Below the pieces are notes generated by a model, which was given only the letters and a program-made list of their open reading frames with translations, was not told the origin of the DNA and did no database searches. A program made the position numbers and the translations under genes. From Porphyromonas sp. (GTDB taxonomy: Bacteria > Bacteroidota > Bacteroidia > Bacteroidales > Porphyromonadaceae): a stretch of DNA of 52,341 nucleotides. Positions within the stretch are counted from its first letter, which is position 1, and each line of letters starts with the position of its first letter. The stretch spans positions 1-52,341 of the forward strand of contig NZ_JAUMXC010000001.1 in NCBI RefSeq assembly GCF_030529325.1. Direction: 5' to 3'. Below, piece after piece: positions 25,280-34,268 of this stretch.

Positions 25280-26470
25280 CTATCGAGGGGATGTAGATGT
25301 GAGAGTATAATCCTCATACAAAATATACTTGGCTCTCTTCTTTTTATACTCGTCAAGATCTTTTTGCCAGCTCTTTCGGATATCTGTTGCCGACATTCCT
25401 TTATTGATCTGTCGTCTCAGTTGTGAATTACCGGCCAATAGATCAAATAGCTTGGGCTTGGAAATAAGAGTAATATTATTTTGCTTTGAGATGCTTGAAA
25501 GCCTCAATAACAAATCAAGATCTATTCCTTGGCCGCTACGATAATCTACGATCGATGGACCATAACACTTCTTATTTTTATACTTTGGTGAAGAAGCACC
25601 GGGCATAGAAGTCGGGATAAAAGAATGTTCCCCACAGCGAGAGTTGGGATAACCTACCTGTTCGAAAGGATGGTCCGTACCACGCCCTTCACTCCATGAG
25701 CAAGCTTCGAGGTAACAAATGGTTGGATAGAGTGCGATAGCTTTATCGCTACGAAGATTTGGACTAGGAGGCAGAGGTAACGAGTATGGATCACCATGCT
25801 TCCAACCGATAACAGGCAAAACAGAAAGGGGAACGGTTCGTCCACGAGAAAGCCACCTTTCTCCGTTAATCATAAGAGCGGCCTCTCCAAGGGTTAGTCC
25901 GTGAACTGCAGGAATAGGCAGCAGACTCACAAAAGATCGATACTTATTATCTTTCATCACTGCACCATCTATCGTATCATGGGGATTGGGACGGTCGAGG
26001 ATCAGCATAGGTATAGCATACTCAGCACAAGCATCCATGACATAATACATCGTACTTATGTAAGTGTAAAAACGTACTCCGACATCTTGTATATCAAAGA
26101 TCATCAAATCGATGTCTTTAAGCTGATGTCTTGTGGGCCTTTTGCTTTTACCATAAAGGGAATGAACAACTATCTTGGTTTTGGAGTCATAACCTGATTC
26201 CACAACCACACCGGCATCATAATTTCCTCGCAATCCGTGTTCCGGTGTGTATAGAGCCTCTATATCAACGCCATGGCTGAGAAGGGTATCGATGAGATGA
26301 GTCTTTTGTGGAGTATCCAGGACTGCAGTGTGATTGGTTGTTATCCCGACACGCTTACCCTTAGTATAGATGAGGATCTCTGAAATACGTTCTGCCCCGA
26401 CCTTAATCTGTGAAAAGACAGCTGTATGGCTGGTCATAAGCAGAGAAAATAGAAGGAAAAGCAACTTCAT
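25280..26470 (-). CDS. DUF1343 protein, NamZ-like exo-beta-N-acetylmuramidase
   Basis: Predicted secreted enzyme that releases N-acetylmuramic acid from the non-reducing end of peptidoglycan fragments (family GH171). From ATG 26470 a signal peptide (LLFLLFSLLMTSHTAVFSQ) precedes about 375 mature residues. Family signatures are LYTPEHGLRGNYDAG, where the Glu is the expected catalytic residue, MIFDIQDVGVRFYTYIS, ILDRPNP and VHGLTLGEAALMING. An in-frame ATG at 26482 lies within the preceding gene; the chosen start sits two bases beyond that gene's stop, suggesting coupled translation. The neighbouring BadF-family gene would fit MurNAc use, as in the Tannerella MurNAc cluster, but its motifs are degenerate. 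Confidence 0.85.
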   Translation of the reverse strand: MKLLFLLFSLLMTSHTAVFSQIKVGAERISEILIYTKGKRVGITTNHTAVLDTPQKTHLIDTLLSHGVDIEALYTPEHGLRGNYDAGVVVESGYDSKTKIVVHSLYGKSKRPTRHQLKDIDLMIFDIQDVGVRFYTYISTMYYVMDACAEYAIPMLILDRPNPHDTIDGAVMKDNKYRSFVSLLPIPAVHGLTLGEAALMINGERWLSRGRTVPLSVLPVIGWKHGDPYSLPLPPSPNLRSDKAIALYPTICYLEACSWSEGRGTDHPFEQVGYPNSRCGEHSFIPTSMPGASSPKYKNKKCYGPSIVDYRSGQGIDLDLLLRLSSISKQNNITLISKPKLFDLLAGNSQLRRQINKGMSATDIRKSWQKDLDEYKKKRAKYILYEDYTLTSTSPR

Positions 26471-26471
26471 A

Positions 26472-27320
26472 TCACACAACATGATTTACGTATGAAGACA
26501 GTAGGAGATCTTTTGCATTGGAAGAGACAGTCCCTATATTGATACCCAAATTATGACAAATGGAATAAAGTGTAGAACCATAGAATGATGTCATCTCTCC
26601 GATAAAATGCACGGGGAGTGTATCGGTAAGAGGGAGTACAGAGTGTGACAAAAAATCCACACAAGAGGTTCTGATAAGAGATTCGATCGCGGGATCTTCT
26701 CTGTGTGGGAAAATAAATTTCCATGCAATGGTATGTAGAAATTCAGGAGACAAAGGTTCTTTTTTGACATTAGCCATGAGAAATCCGTGATTGACCCCAT
26801 AATTGCGGTAGAAGGACTCAGAAAGATCAGTAGGTAATCTATGTGATAAAAGGGCTGATATAAATCGGGCTCCTAAGACCGTACTACTTCCGTGATCTCC
26901 ATGTATATAACCTAAGGAAGGAATGGTATGGGTGATACTCTGGCCGTTATAAAGACACGCAGTGGAAGTTTCTTCAACCACCGCAACTACACCTTGAGTA
27001 CTTCCACATATGGAGCAAGCTAACCCTTGATGATAATCATGAATCTCTATGGGACAATCAAAATGCTGAATCAATGCTTCCTCCAATGAGATTCTCCCTC
27101 TTTGATCCATCTCCGTGCAATATAGAATGACAGTGGCAATCTCCTGTGGCAGCTTGTCCATGACTTCCAGAGAGAGGATTTTGGAAGGTTCGATCGAGGT
27201 GGAGTTGACAGGGTTAAGAGCACTCGTTTCAAAAGCCCTAATCTGTGTGTTTCCATCCACGATATGCCATGCCGCATTGTCTTTCCCCAATATTCCTATA
27301 ATCCGCATCTTTACTTTCAT
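26472..27320 (-). CDS. BadF/BadG-family ASKHA protein, degenerate
   Basis: The 282-residue protein has the length and order of the Bacteroidetes GlcNAc/MurNAc kinase-like BadF family. Recognisable parts are an Asp-containing HDYHQGLACSI at about 94-104, GYIHGDHGSSTVLGARF at 137-153, and the late FIGEMTSFYGSTL. Two motifs that hold the ATP phosphates look lost: the N-terminal DGGxTKT-like segment reads GILGKDNAAWHIVDG, and the GTGS segment reads VVEETSTACLYNG. It may therefore have altered or no kinase activity and could act as a sensor or binding protein. The ATG overlaps the previous stop by four bases (ATGA). Confidence 0.7.
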   Translation of the reverse strand: MKVKMRIIGILGKDNAAWHIVDGNTQIRAFETSALNPVNSTSIEPSKILSLEVMDKLPQEIATVILYCTEMDQRGRISLEEALIQHFDCPIEIHDYHQGLACSICGSTQGVVAVVEETSTACLYNGQSITHTIPSLGYIHGDHGSSTVLGARFISALLSHRLPTDLSESFYRNYGVNHGFLMANVKKEPLSPEFLHTIAWKFIFPHREDPAIESLIRTSCVDFLSHSVLPLTDTLPVHFIGEMTSFYGSTLYSICHNLGINIGTVSSNAKDLLLSSYVNHVV

Positions 27321-29263
27321 TTAGAGTGAAACTCAAAGAAGACTATCTCATATGGTTGGATCGTATATACCCAATCTTTTGCAGTAGTATTGAGCTTCAA
27401 AGTCTGTGTTTTTTTGATGTACTTATCAAAATCTTTCAGGTTTGTAGTAGTTGTCTTACCCTCTGTAAGGAAATGGACACCCCTTACTTCGTGAGGAGAG
27501 AAATTCTTTCCCTTAAAAACAAAACGATAAGGCAATGGATGACGTGTGGTATTAACGACCTTGAGATAAAAAGTTTTATTGTCTGCTGTTGAAGTAAGAG
27601 ATGTATAGATAGGCTTCCAACCACTGAGATCCTCTGATGCACAATCGTTTAAAGAGCGAAGCAAAGGTCCTCTCATAGCCAGATAAGCCTTCATCATAAA
27701 ATACAGAGGTGTAGGAATATATCTTCCTCCATCCACATAAACAAGGGGGTAAGCCTCAGTATCACCTCTCTCAGCCAGTAAAGGTGATATAGTCAAGCCT
27801 TTTAAGTTTGAAGCCAAGTTTTCAGCATTAACTAAAAAGGATGCTCGGAGGATAAGATTAGGAATAAAGAGAGTACTATCTACTCGAGAAAAGCGACACT
27901 CGCCCAGCATAATAGGTTGCTTCAGCATCGAAATATTATCGTTGATATCAGGGACAAGATCTGACAATATAGGGGATTTAACAGGCTTACACGAGGCATC
28001 AAAAATACGATCACTAAACCTTTGGTGCACTCTCAAGTCTCCTGAACTAATCAAGTCTATCGGAACATGGTTCTCCCAGAATGCTTCACTCATCGCACTG
28101 AAGCGTCTGAAATAATCATAGCTTGTCATGTCATACCCCATTTGAATAGCCGGCATAAGATGGGCAGAGTCTTTACTTATGTCATAAATGCTTAGGATAT
28201 GCTTACCAAGTTCGAGATGAGCTGAGATACGGTCTCCCAAGAACTTAATGTTTTCTGCTCTGGGGGCTGCCGTCCTATCGGTCATACCGATGTTGGATAC
28301 GAGGATTGGGGGCAACCTCAACAACTTAGACAAGAGGAGGAAATCATCAAGCCCAAAATCCCCGGTATACTCATGTCCACTAATTGTCCAAAAGGGAAAC
28401 TTTGAAGACGTATCAGTCTCCCTTGCCCACCGGGGATAAGTACCCGGGAAAAAACCATTCGCAACTCGCCCCTCCGGAAAACGGATAAATCCGGCTCCAA
28501 AGTCTCGTATCAGATAGAACAAGGAGTCACTGAGATTATGTGTCAGCTTCATATCACTTGGAGTAAATGTGATATCATCAATGCTTACACTCCCACGACC
28601 TTTCACTCTTATCATCATGTGAGCGACATCAGAACTTTTATTTGGCGATACCGTGGCCATGACTCTTTCCCAAGTCTGAGAGGAAAGATGGACCTTTTGT
28701 GCCTCGGACAACTCGACAAGAGCACTATCAACAAGTACGATACTAATGGATAGTGAATCAGACGACGCTTTCATCCTCGCAGAGAAAGTGTATGCGTCAC
28801 GAGATAATACAGAAAAGCGTGCTGTATTTATGATTTCCACACTATTGAGAGAATCTCTGGCAGGAATGAGACTGATATGATACAGAGATGAGGCTCCACC
28901 CTCAGCCCTCTGCACAGCGCTCAAACCATGAAGAATCTTCCAACCAAAATGGATTTCAGGAACTGGGTATACCGTCGTATAACCGTTGGGAGTTGTTATT
29001 TCTTGGGTATTGAAATCATATTTACAATTTTCGAGCCTTGGAGCAAGTTCAAAGCCTCCATTGATAAGCAAATTATGACTCAAAAGATCTTTCCCACTGA
29101 TACTTTTACCTCCAAGAGTGAGACCTACCGGCAATAGTCCATCATGAACAACAGGCTTATCGGCATCTATCTCAATAGTACCTACAGTACGGATAGATTG
29201 ATAACATGCCGTTGCGAACAGTACAACATATACTAAAAATATAAGTCTCCAAATCCTCATCAT
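27317..29263 (-). CDS. GH51-like lipoprotein with N-terminal CBM-like domain
   Basis: Surface or periplasmic lipoprotein of 648 residues related to alpha-L-arabinofuranosidases. The lipobox LFATAC puts the lipid on Cys20. Residues about 65-235 look like a CBM4/9-type jelly roll (NLLINGGFE start, WERVMATVSP, SIDDITFTP end). Residues about 245-535 resemble the GH51 barrel: FIRFPEG, FGLDDFLLLSKLL, ILVSNIGMTD. The nucleophile position is kept as Glu455 (MLGECRF), but the acid/base motif GNE reads GYD (376-378). Activity may be changed or absent. A beta domain ends the protein. True substrate unknown. The gene overlaps the BadF-family gene by four bases. Confidence 0.65.
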   Translation of the reverse strand: MMRIWRLIFLVYVVLFATACYQSIRTVGTIEIDADKPVVHDGLLPVGLTLGGKSISGKDLLSHNLLINGGFELAPRLENCKYDFNTQEITTPNGYTTVYPVPEIHFGWKILHGLSAVQRAEGGASSLYHISLIPARDSLNSVEIINTARFSVLSRDAYTFSARMKASSDSLSISIVLVDSALVELSEAQKVHLSSQTWERVMATVSPNKSSDVAHMMIRVKGRGSVSIDDITFTPSDMKLTHNLSDSLFYLIRDFGAGFIRFPEGRVANGFFPGTYPRWARETDTSSKFPFWTISGHEYTGDFGLDDFLLLSKLLRLPPILVSNIGMTDRTAAPRAENIKFLGDRISAHLELGKHILSIYDISKDSAHLMPAIQMGYDMTSYDYFRRFSAMSEAFWENHVPIDLISSGDLRVHQRFSDRIFDASCKPVKSPILSDLVPDINDNISMLKQPIMLGECRFSRVDSTLFIPNLILRASFLVNAENLASNLKGLTISPLLAERGDTEAYPLVYVDGGRYIPTPLYFMMKAYLAMRGPLLRSLNDCASEDLSGWKPIYTSLTSTADNKTFYLKVVNTTRHPLPYRFVFKGKNFSPHEVRGVHFLTEGKTTTTNLKDFDKYIKKTQTLKLNTTAKDWVYTIQPYEIVFFEFHSK

Positions 29264-29276
29264 GACGACTAATCAC

Positions 29277-30704
29277 TTAGTCTCGCACCTCTATTTTTTC
29301 AGGAACCGAAATATCACCACCTCTCACCCAAGTAGAAACGGCACTATCTATAAGTAAGTTCAGGAAAAACATAATTATGATGTTGCAATACATCAACTTT
29401 GTGAAGTTGCGACGAGTGTTCTGATACAATAAAGCCAATACAACGGCTCCTATCGCTATCAGTAGTCCCCACGTCAGATACAGATGCTCTGTCAAACCGG
29501 AGTTCAATAAGTATACTATATCTGCACGATTAGGCATAAATGCAATTATCTGCTCCGGACTTAGCAACAACAATACAAAGAATATAATAAGGATTGTTGA
29601 TCCCATTGCCATGATTAAACTGAAAATCCTAAGGGACATTCGAGCATTCTTGATCAGATTAACCACATGTCGTGCCATCAACAAAGCAGCAAAAGGATAG
29701 ATCAAGAGGACACAAGCTGACTGAGAGATATTTGGTAGTAGTGAAAAAAAGATCGATACCACGACAATAATCGCAGATAACAGATACAACGGGTTTCCAT
29801 TAGATGTCTGTCCCCCGGTATCCGTCTTTTTAGATCGAACACTGAACATCGGCAAAATAATCCAAGGAGATAGACCTATGAGTGTACCAATCAACACTTT
29901 ATACCAAGCAAATGAGTGACTCACAACAGTGCTTCCTAGCCCTAAAATCCCCATACCCTGCGCAGAAAAGAGACTTATCCCCTCTACCTTCCATACAGTG
30001 ATGTACCAAAGTATAGGAAGAAGCAGCGAAGTGACAAGGAGATAAAGCAGTACTCGCAAGATTTGAGACATTCTATATTTTCCCAACAAGAAAAGATATA
30101 TACCAAATGCTGCAAGCGGGAAAAGCAATGCAAAAATACCTTGTGTCAAAATTCCTCCGGATATGAGCAATGGCAACCACCAAGGCAGGCCTCTCAATTG
30201 CGCCTTTTCTTCCCATCTGTACATTGCCATCATGGTCAATGTCACAAACATCGTGAAAAGCATATCAATGCTTGCAATCACCGAGGAGTAGTGAAATCCA
30301 ACGCTTGTTATCAGAAGTAAGGTAGCCAAGTACGCTAACCTGAACCTTTGTCGGTTGGCGACAAAGACAAAAAATGCCGTAGAAAGCACGACAGTACTTA
30401 TCAACGTAGGAAGTTTAGCGGAGACTGCTGTAACGCCTCCAATCAGGTAAGAAGTGCCGGCAATGATCCAATACAATAGTGGAGGAAGCCCGTTATCGGA
30501 CTTCAACGCAGAGTGAGGAAATATGCTATTGTCATCCATCATCCTCTCCACAATGGAGATATTCTGGATCTCATAGGTATGCAAAAAGGCGGAGAAAAAG
30601 ATCCCGACAAATAAGCTTGCCATGGCTATGACAGGTATAGACAAGATAGATTTCTGCAATTGCAAGTTCCTTCTGAACAGAGAGTATTGTTTGATCTTTT
30701 TCAT
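29277..30704 (-). CDS. GT39/ArnT-like membrane glycosyltransferase
   Basis: Polytopic inner-membrane protein of 475 residues with about 11-13 hydrophobic segments. The first large loop reads SDNGLPPLLYWIIAGTSYLI, matching the KPPL-YW region of ArnT and protein O-mannosyltransferase relatives (PMT_2, family GT39/83). These transfer sugars from polyprenyl-phosphate donors to lipid A or other acceptors outside the cytoplasmic membrane. The acidic pair usually found in the first loop (DE-x-R) is not obvious; YEIQN stands there. Acceptor unknown. It starts 29 bases after the metalloprotease stop and ends 13 bases before the GH51-like gene. Confidence 0.75.
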   Translation of the reverse strand: MKKIKQYSLFRRNLQLQKSILSIPVIAMASLFVGIFFSAFLHTYEIQNISIVERMMDDNSIFPHSALKSDNGLPPLLYWIIAGTSYLIGGVTAVSAKLPTLISTVVLSTAFFVFVANRQRFRLAYLATLLLITSVGFHYSSVIASIDMLFTMFVTLTMMAMYRWEEKAQLRGLPWWLPLLISGGILTQGIFALLFPLAAFGIYLFLLGKYRMSQILRVLLYLLVTSLLLPILWYITVWKVEGISLFSAQGMGILGLGSTVVSHSFAWYKVLIGTLIGLSPWIILPMFSVRSKKTDTGGQTSNGNPLYLLSAIIVVVSIFFSLLPNISQSACVLLIYPFAALLMARHVVNLIKNARMSLRIFSLIMAMGSTILIIFFVLLLLSPEQIIAFMPNRADIVYLLNSGLTEHLYLTWGLLIAIGAVVLALLYQNTRRNFTKLMYCNIIIMFFLNLLIDSAVSTWVRGGDISVPEKIEVRD

Positions 30705-30733
30705 ATCCTAATATTGTTTATCACACACCTGTG

Positions 30734-32161
30734 TCAATGATTATGGTGTCCACCGCATACTACAAGCGGAGGATACTCGACATGATCACTATCGACCCTC
30801 AATTCTTCCTTGCTGAAAAACTTCACGCCCGGCACAAGAGGGCTATAATACAAAGCCATACGGATACGCTTTCTTTGATCAACAGAAAAGATATCTTGAT
30901 GAGAAATTTCGTAATCCATAATATTTGTTGAGTAGAAGCGTCTTTGCTCACAGCTTGTACGCTGGAGGAGTTCGTCCAGTTGGAGCTGGGTCAATCGATC
31001 TCGATTGCCATACTGTAGCCTCTTTGCCTCATATATCTTCCTGTCATAAGAAGGTGTATCCTCACAATAGTCCGAATCAACACACTTATCCGCAAGACGA
31101 TCATGATCTTCGTTCTCTGCAAAGACATGATAAAGGCCCAAATAGTGGCCCAATTCATGGGACAATGTTGCTGCAGGATTATAGAGTTCACGCTCGGTGT
31201 TCTCTTCCTTGTGAAAAGCAACCGTGTTGATTACTATCACATGATTACGATCCTCAAGCAGTTTAGGGCTGAAATCCTTGAATCCCGGAAGATTTTTACC
31301 CTTCACAAGAGCCGGCAAGAAAGTTGCCCCATGTACCTCTCCTGCAGGCGTATTGGGATCTGTCTGAGCCTCTTTCTTGAACCTGAAGACGAAGATATTG
31401 ATGTACTTACTACGATCCCAAGCCAAAGCGTGATATTTCCCATCCTTTTTATCCCTAAGGACATCTAAATAATTGATTTCAGTATCACTCACCTTGACTC
31501 TATTGATACCGGGTATTGGAAGAGGTTTGCCGGAAGGATCGCTTTGCGCCATGACAAACTCAAGCCCCATATCAGGACGATTGGTATCATTTTTATCTCG
31601 AGGATATTTCAGTTTATCGACATCTTCAAGTTCCCCAAATCTCGGATCTCCGACAGGACGATAGTATTTATTTACTTTCTCCATGAGAGTTGCCAAATAC
31701 TCTCCGGATGGTTTATCCTCCTGCTTCGTGTTATCAGTATAAAGGATGTGAAAAATGACGGGTAGTTTGTAATCTATCTTCTCAAGATCAAGATCTCCTG
31801 CAACCTGATTGAGAGTAATAGCCTTAGAGTTTCCCCCATCGATCTTAAATACCAACTGTCCTGACCTTTTCTCGGTAGAAATATTGGGTTCAACAACAAT
31901 TGTGACAAGCGTACGTGTCAGTCCTTTGTCACTCTTCTCTGTTCTGAACCAAGAGTCCGATGGTGTAGCTGTCCACACATCACTTGACTTGACGAGGACC
32001 TTGTATGTTCCTCCATTCACAGGGATGGCATCGATAGTCTCGACTCCAAGGGAAATACCCTTTTCGCCTGATTCAAACTTACAACCGGATGACACCGATG
32101 CAAAAAGCATCACCATCATCAAGTTGAACAGAATCGGATATATACTCAGTCTTCTCATCAT
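30734..32161 (-). CDS. Zinc metzincin lipoprotein, BF0631 family
   Basis: Predicted outer-surface or periplasmic protease of 475 residues. Lipobox VSSGC gives Cys27. Residues about 35-122 resemble a BACON/Ig-like domain (ending ITLNQVAGD), a Bacteroidetes module that often precedes enzymes. The zinc site HELGHYLGLYH spans 334-344 (three His and the catalytic Glu), and the Met-turn is NIMDY at 412-416, both of metzincin type. Cys residues around 359-365 and 403 may form disulfides. The C-terminus GGHHNH is His-rich and could bind metal. It matches the lipoprotein metzincin family named from Bacteroides fragilis as I recall it. Target proteins unknown. Confidence 0.85.
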   Translation of the reverse strand: MMRRLSIYPILFNLMMVMLFASVSSGCKFESGEKGISLGVETIDAIPVNGGTYKVLVKSSDVWTATPSDSWFRTEKSDKGLTRTLVTIVVEPNISTEKRSGQLVFKIDGGNSKAITLNQVAGDLDLEKIDYKLPVIFHILYTDNTKQEDKPSGEYLATLMEKVNKYYRPVGDPRFGELEDVDKLKYPRDKNDTNRPDMGLEFVMAQSDPSGKPLPIPGINRVKVSDTEINYLDVLRDKKDGKYHALAWDRSKYINIFVFRFKKEAQTDPNTPAGEVHGATFLPALVKGKNLPGFKDFSPKLLEDRNHVIVINTVAFHKEENTERELYNPAATLSHELGHYLGLYHVFAENEDHDRLADKCVDSDYCEDTPSYDRKIYEAKRLQYGNRDRLTQLQLDELLQRTSCEQRRFYSTNIMDYEISHQDIFSVDQRKRIRMALYYSPLVPGVKFFSKEELRVDSDHVEYPPLVVCGGHHNH

Positions 32162-32184
32162 GTTCTGTGTAAATTGTTAATCGT

Positions 32185-33339
32185 TTATTTCTGTGCCAAG
32201 GAGTCTTCGAGGATGAGCTTTGCCTCATTGAACGAAGCAATACGGCCTTCGCCATAACGATACCCCCTCTCCTCCATACGACGGACAATCTCATCTGCCA
32301 CGCTACGATCTATGCCCGCTTCAGCCATATTCGCAGCAAGACCAAGAGAACGGAAGAAGCCCTCAGTCTTTGCAATAGCCTTATTCACGATCTCATCAGT
32401 ATCGGTGCCCTCTATACCCCATACTCTCTTGGCGTACTGTACTATCTTTGCTTCCTTATGAGGTCTCATTATGCGAAGTACAGAAGGATATACCATTGCC
32501 AAAGAAGCTCCATGAGTCACGTCTGTGAGAGCGGTGATCTCGTGACCTATCATGTGTGCAAGCCAGTCCTGAGCCGTACCCATAGCCAAGAATCCATTGA
32601 GAGCAATCGTAGCCGAAAGCATGTACTCACAGAAAAGATCATAATCTTGTTCGTAAAGTTTCTCTTGATTATTCGCAATATCGATGATATTGAGGAGAAT
32701 ACCCTCAGACATTCGGTCCATCACTCCACTCTGATTAGGATATGTGAGGTATTGCTCGCAAGTATGCATGAAAGCATCTGCTATACCACAAGCAATTTGG
32801 TGCTTGGAGAGGGTGTAAGCATAGGTAGGATCAAGGATTGAAAAAACCGGAAATTCACTGTAAAAAGCAAACTTCTCCTTTGTCTCTCTGTTGGAAATGA
32901 CTGCACATGAGTTCATCTCCGATCCCGTTGCAGGTACTGTAAGGACAACACCAAGAGGAAGACAGCTTGTGTACTTGGCAGTCTTGACGATTTCCCATGC
33001 AGGAGTCGGTGTATGTATTCCGGCAGCTATGAGCTTGCTTCCATCGATGACTGAGCCGCCACCTACGGCGAGTATGAAGTTGACTTTTTCCTCTCTACCC
33101 AAAGCGATAGCTTTCTCAAGGGTTGCCACATCAGGGTTTGCTTCGATACCACCGAATGTCACGACCTTAAAGTCCTTGAGTTGCTCCAACACTTGATCAT
33201 AAATACCATTTTTCTTAATACTGCCCCCACCATAAGTGAGAAGGACAACTGCATCTTGTGGAAGTACGGTTGTGATACGAGTTATAGAGTCTTTACCAAA
33301 AAGGAGTTTTGTAGGATTGGAGAAAATAAAGTTTTTCAT
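32185..33339 (-). CDS. Iron-containing alcohol dehydrogenase, BdhA/YqhD-like
   Basis: NAD(P)H-dependent oxidoreductase of 384 residues, close in pattern to butanol dehydrogenases. The N-terminal FSNPTKLLFGKDSI is typical; the nucleotide-binding loop is GGGSVIDGSKLIAAG; and the metal-binding region contains GIADAFMHTCEQYLT and MGTAQDWLAHMIGHEITALTDVTHGASLAMVYP, with His ligands spaced as in the family. Likely role: reduction of aldehydes to alcohols in fermentation or detoxification. The Gly after the second metal His is kept. Gene stands 164 bases after birA and 23 bases before the metalloprotease gene. Confidence 0.92.
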   Translation of the reverse strand: MKNFIFSNPTKLLFGKDSITRITTVLPQDAVVLLTYGGGSIKKNGIYDQVLEQLKDFKVVTFGGIEANPDVATLEKAIALGREEKVNFILAVGGGSVIDGSKLIAAGIHTPTPAWEIVKTAKYTSCLPLGVVLTVPATGSEMNSCAVISNRETKEKFAFYSEFPVFSILDPTYAYTLSKHQIACGIADAFMHTCEQYLTYPNQSGVMDRMSEGILLNIIDIANNQEKLYEQDYDLFCEYMLSATIALNGFLAMGTAQDWLAHMIGHEITALTDVTHGASLAMVYPSVLRIMRPHKEAKIVQYAKRVWGIEGTDTDEIVNKAIAKTEGFFRSLGLAANMAEAGIDRSVADEIVRRMEERGYRYGEGRIASFNEAKLILEDSLAQK

Positions 33340-33365
33340 ACTTATCTATTCTTATGTCTAATAAT

Positions 33366-33385
33366 CTCATTTTAAATAAAATGAG
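33366..33385 (-). repeat. Short inverted repeat between birA and the alcohol dehydrogenase gene
   Basis: Perfect 8-bp arms (CTCATTTT and its complement) surround an AAAT loop. A T-run follows on the plus strand and a poor one on the minus strand, so a role as birA terminator is uncertain. It lies 27 bases upstream of the dehydrogenase ATG and could instead be an operator. Confidence 0.35.
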
Positions 33386-33503
33386 CGTTTTTTAATTTAA
33401 CTATTACTCAGCCCGCTTTTTCATAGGCCATTGTGGGTACTAAGGTACAAAAAAACTACGAGAGCCGGTCATTATCAACGATCTCAGACAGCCCGTGGAG
33501 ATA

Positions 33504-34268
33504 TCAAAGGACAAAAGAGACTTCCTTAAACGCATACCTTGAGACTTCACTCTTTCCCTCTTCTTTCAGGCACAATAACCCTGAAGGTGTAACTGAGATA
33601 AGCACAGCATCAAACTCCGATCCATTAGAAGCTCTATATCTATGAGGATATCCATCGTGTCTATAAAGGTACTCATGGTACATATGGCGCAATGTCAAAA
33701 TTTCGTCGGGGAGTTTTTTATATACCTGTTGCAAGAGAGATAGTAAGCGATCTTGTATCTGCGCCAGTTGAAGGGGCTGTTGCGTCTCCAAAGCTATGGA
33801 TGTAGGATTGGGGGCATCGGAAACAAACAAAGTTTGATTGACATTCAGTCCGATACCGATGAGGGAAGCCGATATTCCCCCACTCATCCACTCATTTTCG
33901 ATAAGGATGCCCGCGATCTTCTTGTCTCCCACGTAGATATCATTGGGCCACTTGATCTTGATGAGCGAAGATGGAATTATCTCCTGAAGCAAAAAACAGA
34001 GAGACAAAGAGACAAAAACATTCAGGTCAAAAGGTTCAAAACCGTCATATTTATCGGGGCGAAGCAATATCGTCAAAGTGATGTTTTGATAAGGCTCACT
34101 CTCCCAACTATTCCCCCTCTGTCCCCTGCCCTGAGACTGATTATGGGTAGACACGACCGTCCAGGTCGGCAGGTCGGGATGAGCCGAAAGAAGAGATTTA
34201 AGGTAGCTGTTGGTCGATGCTGTTTCGTCCAACTGTATCAGGTTGTAATCCCATTGAACGTCAGACAT
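33504..34268 (-). CDS. birA: Biotin-[acetyl-CoA-carboxylase] ligase, class I
   Basis: Attaches biotin to biotin-dependent carboxylases. The 254-residue protein lacks the N-terminal DNA-binding domain of the E. coli repressor, so it is the non-regulatory class. Signatures are the TASTNSYLKSLL region, the biotinyl-5'-AMP loop GRGQRGNSWES, and KWPNDIYVGDKKIAGILIEN with the catalytic Lys; a short C-terminal SH3-like cap follows. It overlaps the YjbR/MmcQ gene by 8 bases. Confidence 0.94.
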   Translation of the reverse strand: MSDVQWDYNLIQLDETASTNSYLKSLLSAHPDLPTWTVVSTHNQSQGRGQRGNSWESEPYQNITLTILLRPDKYDGFEPFDLNVFVSLSLCFLLQEIIPSSLIKIKWPNDIYVGDKKIAGILIENEWMSGGISASLIGIGLNVNQTLFVSDAPNPTSIALETQQPLQLAQIQDRLLSLLQQVYKKLPDEILTLRHMYHEYLYRHDGYPHRYRASNGSEFDAVLISVTPSGLLCLKEEGKSEVSRYAFKEVSFVL

